A stretch of 64,000 nucleotides of DNA from CAVWXT01 sp963759115 (GTDB taxonomy: Bacteria; Planctomycetota; Planctomycetia; Pirellulales; Thermoguttaceae). Both the position numbers and the translations under genes were made by a program. Below are positions 8,197-16,552 of the stretch, in pieces (within the stretch, counting starts at the first letter, position 1; each line of letters begins with the position of its first letter). The notes under the pieces were generated by a model that worked only from the letters and a program-made list of their open reading frames with translations, did no database searches and had not been told where the DNA came from. The DNA lies in the NCBI GenBank assembly GCA_963759115.1, contig CAVWXT010000002.1, positions 372,001 to 436,000 of the forward strand, given 5' to 3'.

Positions 8197-9372
8197 ATGG
8201 ACGCGCCGCTCTCGCGGACCCCTCTATATGATTGGCATATTTCCCACGGCGGCCGGATGGTGGACTTCGCCGGCTGGGCCATGCCCGTCCAATACAACTC
8301 GATCATCGACGAGCACCGCACGATCCGCTCCGCGGTGGGCATGGCCGACATCTCGCACATGGGCCGGCTCCGCTTCGAGGGGCCCGGCGCGGCCGTCTTC
8401 CTGGCTGAACTACTCACCCGCCGCGTGGCCGACATGGAGTTGGGCCAGATCCGCTACTCGCTGGTGACCAACGACGAGGGGGGCATCCTCGACGACGTGC
8501 TGGTGGGCTACTACCACAATTCCCACGGCCAGCCGTTCTTCCTCGTGGTGGTCAACGCCAGCAATCGCGCCAAGATCGTCGACTGGGTCCACGCCCATCT
8601 GCCCAAAGAGCGCGCCGAGCGGCCCGGCCACGAAGTGATTTGGGCCGACGTCAGCCGGCTCTGGGCCATGTTCGCCATTCAGGGCCCGCGATCCGTGGAA
8701 CTGTTGCAGCCGCTTATTGACGACGACCTGAAGTCGATGCGTTACTATCGCGGGGCGCAAGTCGCGCTGCTGCACCCGGCCGCCCAACGCCAGGGCGGCA
8801 TCATCAGTCGCACCGGCTACACCGGTGAGGACGGCTTCGAGTTGAGCGTCGGGGCCAGCATCGCGCCGGGCGTTTGGGAAGCGCTGATGGAACTGGGCCG
8901 GCCCTTGGGCGTCGTGCCCGCCGGACTCGGCGCCCGCGACACGCTGCGGCTGGAGGCCGGCATGCCGCTGTATGGCCATGAGTTGTCGGAGCAGATCAAC
9001 CCGTTTCAGGCGGGCCTGGGTTTCGCCTGCCATTTGGTCGGCTACGACTTCCCCGGCCGCAACGCCCTGCTGCGGATACAGAACGAGCCGCAGCGATCGG
9101 TTCGCATCGGCTTGGAGATGGCGGGCAAGCGGGCCGCCCGCCAAGGCTGCCCGATCCTCGTCGGCGGCCAGCCCATCGGCGAGGTCACCAGCGGCAGCTA
9201 TTCGCCCACGCTCGACCGGCCGATTGCGATGGGTTACGTCGCCGCCGAGTTCGCCCGGCCGGGCACGGAGTTTCAGATTGACATCCGCGGCCGCCTCGAG
9301 CCGGCCCGTCTTGTCGAGCTGCCCTTTTATGGCCGCAAGAAGGCCGCGAAGAGTGGTCATGGCCCAACATAG
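8197..9372 (+). CDS. gcvT: Aminomethyltransferase (glycine cleavage T protein)
   Basis: T-protein takes the aminomethyl group from lipoyl H-protein and, with tetrahydrofolate, releases ammonia and forms 5,10-methylene-THF. The 391-residue length is slightly above the usual 360-370. Recognisable stretches are TPLYDWHISHGGRMVDFAGW at the N-terminus, GMADISHMGRLRFEGPGA, the folate-binding region around RTGYTGEDGFE, LGARDTLRLEAGMPLYGHE, and the C-terminal barrel with GEVTSGSYSPTLDRPIAMGY. It is followed by gcvH and gcvPA on the same strand, an operon-like order, with repeats in the gaps. Confidence 0.96.
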   Translation: MDAPLSRTPLYDWHISHGGRMVDFAGWAMPVQYNSIIDEHRTIRSAVGMADISHMGRLRFEGPGAAVFLAELLTRRVADMELGQIRYSLVTNDEGGILDDVLVGYYHNSHGQPFFLVVVNASNRAKIVDWVHAHLPKERAERPGHEVIWADVSRLWAMFAIQGPRSVELLQPLIDDDLKSMRYYRGAQVALLHPAAQRQGGIISRTGYTGEDGFELSVGASIAPGVWEALMELGRPLGVVPAGLGARDTLRLEAGMPLYGHELSEQINPFQAGLGFACHLVGYDFPGRNALLRIQNEPQRSVRIGLEMAGKRAARQGCPILVGGQPIGEVTSGSYSPTLDRPIAMGYVAAEFARPGTEFQIDIRGRLEPARLVELPFYGRKKAAKSGHGPT

Positions 9373-9428
9373 AACCGCGACCGGCGGTCGCGCCCCAACA
9401 TAAAGCCGCGACCGGCGGTCGCGCCTCT
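9372..9428. repeat. Tandem CCGCGACCGGCGGTCGCG palindromes
   Basis: The palindrome CGCGACCGGCGGTCGCG occurs twice in tandem (about 9375 and 9409) between gcvT and gcvH. A diverged single copy (CCGCGACCGGTGGTCGCG) follows groEL at 21017. Confidence 0.75.
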
Positions 9429-9452
9429 TAGCAAGAAAGGATCACACGACTA

Positions 9453-9851
9453 ATGCCTCAAAATCTCCTCTACAGCAAGACGCACGAATGGGTCCGCGTG
9501 GAAGCCGGCTCGTCCGGCGAGAAGACGGCCACCGTGGGACTGACGGCCTTCGCCCTGGAGGCCCTCACGGATCTGGTACACGTCGAGTTGCCCGAGGTCG
9601 GCCGCCACGTCAGCGCCGGCAAGCCGTTCGGCGAGATCGAATCGGTCAAGGCCGTCAGCGATCTCTATAGCCCCGTGGATGGCGAGGTGGTGGCCGTCAA
9701 CGCGGCGCTGGCCGAGAACCTCGAACACCTCGCCGACGATCCCTACGGCGCCGGCTGGTTCGTCAAGATCAAGATCGGCAACGAGGCGGGCCTGGCCCAG
9801 TTGCTCGACGAAGCGGCGTACAAGAAACAGTGTGAAGAGGAACCGCATTGA
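9453..9851 (+). CDS. gcvH: Glycine cleavage system H protein
   Basis: This is the lipoyl carrier that shuttles the aminomethyl group between P, T and L proteins. At 132 residues it has family length. The sequence opens NLLYSKTHEWVRVE, and the lipoylation site is the lysine of FGEIESVKAVSDLYSPVDGE near residue 70. The ending with NEAGLAQLLDEAAYKKQ is typical. It lies between gcvT and gcvPA. A purine-rich AAGAAAGG precedes the ATG. Confidence 0.95.
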   Translation: MPQNLLYSKTHEWVRVEAGSSGEKTATVGLTAFALEALTDLVHVELPEVGRHVSAGKPFGEIESVKAVSDLYSPVDGEVVAVNAALAENLEHLADDPYGAGWFVKIKIGNEAGLAQLLDEAAYKKQCEEEPH

Positions 9852-9942
9852 AGGAATGATGATGTATGAATGATGAATGATGAATGGCGATTTCCCGGCA
9901 AGACATTCATCATTCAGCATTCATCATTCATCATTTCCCGGA
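9852..9942. repeat. CATTCATCATT inverted repeat between gcvH and gcvPA
   Basis: ATGAATGATGAATGATGAATG on the left (with a shorter core) pairs with CATTCATCATTCAGCATTC on the right around a small GCGATTTCCCGG loop. It forms a long AT-rich hairpin in an otherwise GC-rich operon gap. Confidence 0.7.
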
Positions 9943-9948
9943 GCCACC

Positions 9949-11280
9949 ATGCCTTATTTTCCCAACACCGATGCCGACCGCCGGGCGATGCTCGAAGCGA
10001 TCGGCGTCCGGTCGATCGACGATCTGCTGGCCATGGTCCCGGCCGAGCTGCGGATGAAGCGCGAATTGTGCGTGCCGCCGGGCCTGGGCGAGATGGAGCT
10101 GACGGCCCACGTCGCCGGGCTGGCGGCGCAGAACACGCCCGCTACGGCCGCCGCCTGCTTCCTCGGCGGCGGCAGCTACGACCATTTCATCCCCGCCGTG
10201 GTCGACGCGGTGGCCGGCCGCAGCGAGTTCTACACCGCCTACACCCCCTATCAGCCCGAAGCCAGCCAGGGCAGCTTGCAGGCGTTCTTCGAGTACCAGA
10301 CGCTGATCGCGCAACTGACCGGCATGGACGTCTCGAACGCCAGCCTCTACGACGGCGGCAGCGCCGTGGCCGAGGCCGTGCTGATGGCCATGCACGCCAC
10401 GGGCCGCAACCAGGTCGTGACCGCCGCCAGCGTACACCCGGAGTATCGGCAGATTCTGGCCACGTACCTGGCCAACCTGAACGTTGAGCTCATCACCCTC
10501 GGCGCGCCCGAGGGGACAATTTCGCCGGCCGAACTGGCCGCTGCGGTCAACCCGGCGACGGCCTGCGTGCTGTTGCAGCATCCCAATTTTTTCGGCTGCC
10601 TGGAGGAAGTCGAGCAAGCGGCCGAGATCGCCCACAAGGCCGGATCTCTGTTCGTCGTCTCGGTCGATCCGATCAGCCTGGGGCTCTTGAAGCGGCCGGG
10701 CGAATACGGGGCTGACATCGTCGTCGCCGAGGGGCAGTCGCTGGGCAACCCGATGGCCTTCGGCGGCCCGTACCTGGGAATCATGGCCTGCCGCGAGCAG
10801 TTCGTCCGCCGCATGCCCGGCCGGCTGGTCGGCCAGACGGTCGACCGCCGCGGCCGCCGCTGCTGGGTGCTGACGCTGCAAACCCGCGAGCAGCACATCC
10901 GCCGCGAAAAGGCCACGAGCAACATCTGCACCAACCAGGGCCTGTATGCGCTTCGGGCGACGGTCTACCTGTCGCTGATGGGGCCGGCCGGCATGCGCGA
11001 CGTGGCCGAGTTGTGTCTGCAAAAGTCTCGCTATGCCGCCGAGCGGCTGGCCGCCGCGCCGTCGTTCTCGCTCAAGTTCGACCGGCCGACGTTCAAGGAG
11101 CTCGTCGTGCGCGTCGAAGGCCGATCCGTGGATGAACTGATTGAGCGCGCCCGGCAGCGCAACATTTTCGCCGGCGTGCCCTTGGGCCAGTGGTATCCGC
11201 ACCTGGCCGATTGCCTGTTGGTGGCGGTGACGGAGAAACGAACCAAGGACGAGATCGATCGGTTGGCGGCCTGTGGTTAG
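9949..11280 (+). CDS. gcvPA: Glycine dehydrogenase (decarboxylating) subunit 1
   Basis: P-protein decarboxylates glycine and loads H-protein; in many bacteria it is split into PA and PB. This 443-residue protein is PA: it opens MPYFPNTDADRRAMLEAIGV and contains AYTPYQPEASQGSLQAFFEYQ and GNPMAFGGPYLGIMACRE. The PLP lysine belongs to PB. The frame is open upstream to 9877 through the repeat, but homology begins at the ATG at 9949. No gcvPB follows, only a terminator-like hairpin and then genes on the other strand, so PB must be elsewhere if the system works. Confidence 0.94.
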   Translation: MPYFPNTDADRRAMLEAIGVRSIDDLLAMVPAELRMKRELCVPPGLGEMELTAHVAGLAAQNTPATAAACFLGGGSYDHFIPAVVDAVAGRSEFYTAYTPYQPEASQGSLQAFFEYQTLIAQLTGMDVSNASLYDGGSAVAEAVLMAMHATGRNQVVTAASVHPEYRQILATYLANLNVELITLGAPEGTISPAELAAAVNPATACVLLQHPNFFGCLEEVEQAAEIAHKAGSLFVVSVDPISLGLLKRPGEYGADIVVAEGQSLGNPMAFGGPYLGIMACREQFVRRMPGRLVGQTVDRRGRRCWVLTLQTREQHIRREKATSNICTNQGLYALRATVYLSLMGPAGMRDVAELCLQKSRYAAERLAAAPSFSLKFDRPTFKELVVRVEGRSVDELIERARQRNIFAGVPLGQWYPHLADCLLVAVTEKRTKDEIDRLAACG

Positions 11281-11345
11281 CCTTCCGTACTCGTCACGCT
11301 CCGCGTGACGTTTTCCCTCTCGCGGAGCGAGAGGAGTACGCGGGA
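11281..11345 (+). terminator. Terminator-like hairpin after gcvPA
   Basis: CGTCACG-CTCCG-CGTGACG (11292-11310) is followed by TTTT, and then by CTCTCG-CGGAG-CGAGAG, a second hairpin. The outer GTACTCG and GAGTACG also pair. It may end the gcv transcript and may also be a member of a palindromic repeat family. Confidence 0.5.
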
Positions 11346-11420
11346 AATGCAGAACTCGTTGATCGATCCTTAGTCGGCAATCGGTTTCGATCAGCGTCGA
11401 TTAGTGGCAATTAGCGGCGA

Positions 11421-14400
11421 TCAGCGTTCCCTTGACTGCTTCGTAGGTTCTGCATCGTTCTGCAAGCCGGCCGCGGGCTCGGCAGGCTTTCCCGGATCGG
11501 GACTGTGAACATTCGCTGGTCCCGCCGCTGGCGGAGCGTTTTTCGCCTTGAACGGCTTGGGGGCGAAGGGGTTGTCAGTCTCGCCGCTCGGCTGCCCGGC
11601 GGCGGCCTCGCCCACGACCACTTCCGTCCCTTCGTTCACGTCCGGGCCGCTGACCTCGGTGCGCGTCCCGTCGGTCATACCCACTTGAACCTCGATCGGC
11701 CGGACATGCTGCCCGTCCGGTTCCTTCACCCAGAGGCGGCCGAGAATGAGTCGATCCTTGGCGTCTTTGGCAGCTTCCGGTGTCCCGAGCACTGCCAGCT
11801 CCGGCCGCGACGGTTTCCATCGCAGCGCCGCATTGGGCACGCGCAGCACATTGGGCCGCGTCTCGAAGATGAACTCAAGGTTCGCCGTCATGTAGGGCAT
11901 CAATTTGCGGCCCGGGTTCTCGCAGGCGACCACCACCGTATACGTGACCACGTTCTGCGTCATCGCCGCGTTCAGGCGGATCTGCGCCACTTTGCCCTTG
12001 AACGTCTCCCTGGGAAACGCATCGACGGTGAACCGCACGTCCATCCCGTTCTTGATCCGGGCGATGTCGGCCTCGTTGACCGCAGGCCAGACCTGCAGCT
12101 TGCCGAGGTCCGTGGCGATCAGGAAGAGGCTCGGCCCACCGGGCGCCACGTTCTGGCCCACGTTGACGCGGCGATCAATAATCACGCCTTTCACCGGCGA
12201 TATGATGGTCGTGAAGTCAAGATTGGTCTCGGCTCGCGTGAGAACGATCTTCGCTTGTTCGACGGCCGCTTCGCCGCCGGTCACGCCGGCCTTGGTCGTC
12301 TTGTAATCGGTCTCGGCCTGGTCATAATCAATGTCGTTGATGGCCTTGGTATTGCGCAAGACCTGCACCGCTTCCATCCCTTCTCGGCTTGATCGAGTTT
12401 GGCCTTGAGTTGCAGCAAATCGGCCTTGGCGCGCAGCAGGGCCGCCGCGGCCTCGTCGCGCGCCCCCTGATACACAGTTGGGTCGATCCTCGCCAGAATC
12501 ATGTTCTTCTCGACCGGCGAATTGTAGTCGATTGTCTTGCCCTTGTAGTTCGGATCGGTCTGGCCGCGGGGATCAAGGCCGAACTGGATGACTCGCCCGG
12601 CCACTTGGGCCCCCACGTCAATCACCTCTTCGGGCTCGACCGTTCCCGTAGCGCTGATCGTGGCCACGATATCGCCGCGGGTTACGGCGGCCGTGCGGAA
12701 GGTGGTTGGTTCTGAAGCTCCCTTACTGGTCGGCGGCGTCAGAGTCGGAGCTTTCTTGCCAGTCGGCGGAGGCGACGTCGGGCTTGACTCTGGCTCCAGT
12801 GCGACCGGCTTGACGGTCATCCCCGGCCGCAGGTTCTGGATGCCGGACGTGACAACCCAATCATCGGCGGTCAACCCGTCCGTCACGATATGCAGTCTGT
12901 CGTCCTGTAGCGGTCCCACCTGCACTTCGTGGTACTCGACGATGTTCTTGTCACTTACGACGTACACGAACCTCTGTCGTTGGTCGCGTCCGATCGCTCT
13001 CTCTGGCACCAGCAGCGCCTTGTGGGGCGCGCTGGTCACGAGCCGCACGCGGGCGAACAGGCCGGGCATGAGAACGCCATCGGGGTTCGGCAGCAACGCC
13101 CGCCAATGGGCCGAGCCGGTGTTCGGATCAATTTGATTCGCCGTTGACTCCAACTTGCCGTGGCGCGGAAAGCCCTTCTCGTCGCCCACCCCGCATTGGA
13201 CCGATAGTTTCGACTCCGGGCCAGCCTTGTTATCGCCCGCGCGACGGAGTTTCAGAATGGTGCGCTCATCGACGGCAAAGGTGACGCACATCGGATCGAC
13301 CAAGACGATCGTGGCCAATAGCGTCTTCTCCGCCGTCACGAGGTTGCCTGCGTCGACCTGGGAGCGGCTGATCCGACCGCCGATCGGCGCAGACACTTTG
13401 GTGAAGTCCAAGTTCAGTGCGGCGAGGCTCAACGCGGCCTTCGCCGCTCGCACGGCCTCCGCGGCCTCTTGCGCTGACTGGCGATCCGATCGACTTCCGG
13501 CTGTGCGACGGTGCCGGGCGTTTTCTCGTTCGCCTGCTTTGCCCGCTTCAGGTCGGCGTCGGCCCGATCCAATCGGAGTTGCGCAACCCGCTCCTCTCCC
13601 GTACGTTGGTCGACTTCAAGCAGATACTGTCGCGGGTCGATCTCGAACAACAGTTCGCCCGGCTTGACCGTCGTCCCGTCCTTGAAGAGGGTCTTGATGA
13701 GATGGCCGGTAGCGCGGCGCGGACCTCGACGACTCGGGCCGCTTCGATCCGGCCCGCGAAATCCTCGTGATCGGTGACTTCGCGGAGCACCGGCCGCGCG
13801 ACGGTAACCGTGGGCGGCGTTTCGGTGGTTTTGGCCGGCGCGGATTGGCGCGAGGGGTCTCACTCATTTTCATTTTGGTTACCGGGGGCGGCTCGGTGGA
13901 CTTCGATTGGCCGGGCAACTTAATGTCGATTCGACCGTCGTCGCCGACGGTCGCACTGCTACCGTCGGGGATTTCGACGCTGGATTTCTGCCCGTCTCTC
14001 GTGATGGTGATTATGATCCCCAGAGCGAAGCCAAAACCGCCGACGAACAGCAGCAGCACGATGAGTGTTACAATACGAACGCCAACCGTGCAACGCCGCG
14101 AGCGGCTGCGGTGAACTTTTGCCCTCACCCCGACCCTCTCCCGGCGGGAGAGGGGACCGAGGCGCGCCGCCCTCACCCTGGCCCTCTCCCGGCGGGAGAG
14201 GGGACGATTCTCTTGTTTCGACCGCTTGTCGCAACAGCGCCGGCAAATCCGCGCCGGCGCAGAACGGAGCCAATGCCTCGGCCACTTCGGCCGGCGTGGC
14301 GTATCGCGATTCGGCGCGGGTCTTTGGCCAACATGCGATCCAGCACGGCCGCCAAGCCCGTCGGGAATCTCCGGGCAAAACTGGCGGATCGGCGGGATCG

Positions 14401-15589
14401 GCTCCTGGCGATGGGCCAGCATCTTGTCGAACGTGCCCTGGTACTCCGGCCCGCTGAACGGGGCCCGGCCGGAAAGCAGCTTGTAGAGCGTGGCCCCGAG
14501 GCTGTAGATGTCGGCGCGGATATCGACCGCCCGGCTGTCGGAGGCCTGCTCGGGGGCCATGTAGTCGGCCGTGCCCATCGCCTGGCCCGTGCCGGTCATA
14601 TCGTCTTCGGGCGGCTCAAAGGCTGAAGGGGACAGTCCCATTTTTGCGGCGGCTCGGATCCGTTGGAGAAGCAACGTTGCTGGGCCGGCAAATTGGGACA
14701 GTCCCCCGTTGCGAATCGGGCCAGCCCCAGGTCGAGCAGCTTCACTTGGCCCTCGGGCGTGAGCATCAGGTTCGAGGCTTGAGTCGCGGTGGACCAGGCC
14801 GTGTTCGTGGGCGGCCTGCAGGCCCAGGGCCGCTTGCCGGGCCAGCTCGCAGGCGTCGGCCACGGGGATCGGGCCGGAAAGGGGACAGCCTTGTGCGCAG
14901 CACCCTCGGGTCGTTCCGGCAAATGGCGCTGTCCCCTTTTCCGGCCCAGCCGGCGGACGATTTCCGCCAGGTCGAGCCCCTCGACGAACTCCATGACCAG
15001 CACCAGCCGGCCTTCGATTTCGCGGGCGTCGTAGGCGCGGACGATGTGGGGATGATCGAGCCGGCCGATGGCCTTCATCTCCCGCTCGAAGCGGACGACC
15101 GCCCGCGGGTCGTCGGTCCGGCCGCGCGGCAGGACCTTCAGGGCGACGACCCGATCGAGCCGGTTGTGCAGGGCCTTGTAGACCGTGCCCATGCCGCCGC
15201 TGCCCAGCCGCTCGATCAAGCTGGTACTCGCCGAGTTGCTGGGGCAACGAGGGCTCGGAAGTGCCCGGCAACGTTTCGTCGCGGGGGGCGGCAGTGCCGC
15301 CGCCACTCCAACGCTGCGAATCGGCGGCCGCCTCGACTCCACCCAACGCCGCCTTCGCCCGGGCAACGGCCTGGCCGCACTCGGGCTCATCCAGAACGGG
15401 TCCGGCGCGATCGGCGCCGCGAAGCCGGGCGACCAGCGTGTCGTCGGCGTCGGCCAGCGTGGCCAACTCGGCCTGGCAATCCGGGCAGGATTCCAGGTGG
15501 CCGGCCAAGGAGTCGGAGGCGTCGTCGGGCAGCTTGCCGACGAGATAATCCATCAGTTGCTCGCGGCTCGGGCAGGTTGCGGTTGGCAT
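11421..15589 (-). CDS. Anti-sigma zinc finger, Ser/Thr kinase and two tandem HlyD adaptor domains (multiply frameshifted)
   Basis: Read from 15589 leftward, one long unit holds: a zinc anti-sigma motif (HLESCPDCQAEL); a protein kinase with the glycine loop ERLGSGGMGTVYKA, the lysine in VALKVL, a catalytic HRD, DLGLAR and GTADYMAPEQ; a membrane segment near 14020 (TLIVLLLFVGGFGFALGII); a first periplasmic adaptor (VLREVTDHEDFAGRIEA, barrel-sandwich and APIGGRISRSQVDAG); then, with no break, a second MacA-like adaptor (VTRGDIVATISATGTVEPEE, ISPVKGVIIDRRVNVGQ) ending at 11421. The join between the two adaptors is uninterrupted; the kinase-adaptor join needs a frame correction near 13850. Other breaks lie near 15310, 15200-14880, 14790, 14640, 14370, 13450 and 12370. 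It follows a sigma factor gene. No inner-membrane pump gene is adjacent. Two separate genes (kinase, adaptor from an ATG at 13876) is the alternative. Confidence 0.65.
14119..14206. repeat. CCCTCTCCCGGCGGGAGAGG repeat, two tandem copies, inside the kinase gene
   Basis: The unit CCCTCACCC-N-GACCCTCTCCCGGCGGGAGAGGGGAC appears twice in tandem. It lies between the kinase C-lobe and the membrane segment and is translated as an arginine/glutamate- or proline/glycine-rich linker. A third member lies after groEL (21068-21119). Confidence 0.75.
14625..14711. repeat. GGGGACAG palindromic repeat in the kinase activation-loop region
   Basis: GAAGGGGACAGTCCCATTTT and AAATTGGGACAGTCCCCC form the arms. They lie in the coding sequence between the DLGLAR and MAPEQ motifs, that is, inside the activation segment of the kinase. 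The frame changes across the insert as the sequence stands. Confidence 0.7.
14875..14945. repeat. GGGGACAG palindromic repeat in the kinase domain
   Basis: GGCCGGAAAAGGGGACAGCC on the left pairs with GCTGTCCCCTTTTCCGGCC on the right, with a loop (CACCCTCGGGTCGTTCCGG) very like that of the second rnr copy. It sits between the part encoding EIVRRLGRK and that encoding ADACELARQAALGL. Confidence 0.78.
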
Positions 15590-15599
15590 GGCGCAGTTC

Positions 15600-15740
15600 C
15601 TTGGGAAGAGCGGTATCTGTAGGACAGGTTGCTAACCTGTCGGGACAGGGCTTTGGGCTTTGGTCTTGGGGCTTCGGTCTTTGGGCTTAGACCCAAGGTC
15701 CAAGGCCGAAGTCCGAAGGCCCAAGCTCGAAGACCCCTCT
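15600..15740. repeat. Repeat-filled gap between sigma factor and kinase genes
   Basis: It holds a hairpin GACAGGTT-GCT-AACCTGTC (about 15624-15641). Beyond that is a long imperfect inverted repeat in which GGGCTTTGGTCTTGGGGCTT faces CCAAGGCCGAAGTCCGAAGG. The second type recurs after the PIG-L gene at 48388. Confidence 0.65.
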
Positions 15741-15797
15741 ATAAGGACTAACGGAGTCATTTGACACCATTTTCCCACCACCCCTTCACGGAACCAA

Positions 15798-16430
15798 TCA
15801 CTCCAGCAGCCCCTGCAACTGCTCGCGGAGCCGCCGCAGCACGCGGGACTTCGCCTTGTAGACCGCCATGAGGCTGAGGCCCAAGGCGGAGGCAACCTCG
15901 TCGGGCGACTGGCCGTCGACCACGATCCGCCAAAAGGCATCCCAGGTGCGGTTCTCGAACTCGACCCGCACCAGATCCAACATGCGGCGGAGGAAGCCGG
16001 CGTCGGTTTCCATGCGCTCGGCCCGACTGCCCGAGACCGATTCGTCGACTGCTTCGGCCAGGTTCAGGAGTTGCTCGTAGGCGTGCGTGCCCCCTTCGGC
16101 ATCGGGTTGGCAAAGGCGCTGGCGGTAGAGATCGCAGACCTTGTTGCGGGTGATCGTCCGCAGCCAGGCCCCGAAACTGTCGTCCGGCCGGTCGCGGCGG
16201 AACTGATCGAGATGGGCCGCGACGGCGCCAAAAACCTCTTGGGCGACGTCGGCGGCGTCGGTGCGATCCACCCCCAGTTGGCGACACCAGCGATAGACGA
16301 CCGGTCCGTAGAGATCGACCAGCCGCTGCCAGGCCTCGGGCCGCCGGGCGCGAATCCGCTCCAGCAGCGTCGAGGAGATCGAACTCGGCTGCGATCCGCC
16401 GTTCCGGCTGCTGTCGATCCGCGCGTTCAT
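15798..16430 (-). CDS. ECF-like RNA polymerase sigma factor
   Basis: This 210-residue sigma-70-family factor has region 2 at about residues 20-95 (WQRLVDLYGPVVYRWCRQLG, DAADVAQEVFGAVAAHLDQF, SFGAWLRTITRNKVCD) and region 4 near the C-terminus (SPDEVASALGLSLMAVYKAK, the helix-turn-helix contacting the -35 element). There is no region 3, as in ECF factors. The ATG at 16430 starts just before the homology; an open frame to 16556 runs through a palindromic repeat. The anti-sigma/kinase gene follows 208 bp downstream on the same strand, a pairing known from planctomycete kinase-linked ECF groups, so the kinase probably controls this factor. Confidence 0.9.
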   Translation of the reverse strand: MNARIDSSRNGGSQPSSISSTLLERIRARRPEAWQRLVDLYGPVVYRWCRQLGVDRTDAADVAQEVFGAVAAHLDQFRRDRPDDSFGAWLRTITRNKVCDLYRQRLCQPDAEGGTHAYEQLLNLAEAVDESVSGSRAERMETDAGFLRRMLDLVRVEFENRTWDAFWRIVVDGQSPDEVASALGLSLMAVYKAKSRVLRRLREQLQGLLE

Positions 16431-16450
16431 TGGCCCCCCGTCCGTCCACA

Positions 16451-16500
16451 ATAGAGCGGATTTCAATCCGCTTGAACGGAACGAATTCCGTTCTACCAGG
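16451..16500. repeat. Double palindrome of the GAACGGAATTCCGTTC family
   Basis: AGCGGATTTCAATCCGCT is followed directly by GAACGGAACGAATTCCGTTC. Related single copies occur at 32420 and 34883. Confidence 0.7.
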
Positions 16501-16552
16501 CTTCTAAGCCTCCTTCGATTGTAATGCGGGGGAAGACGGAGGCCAAGCGCGC

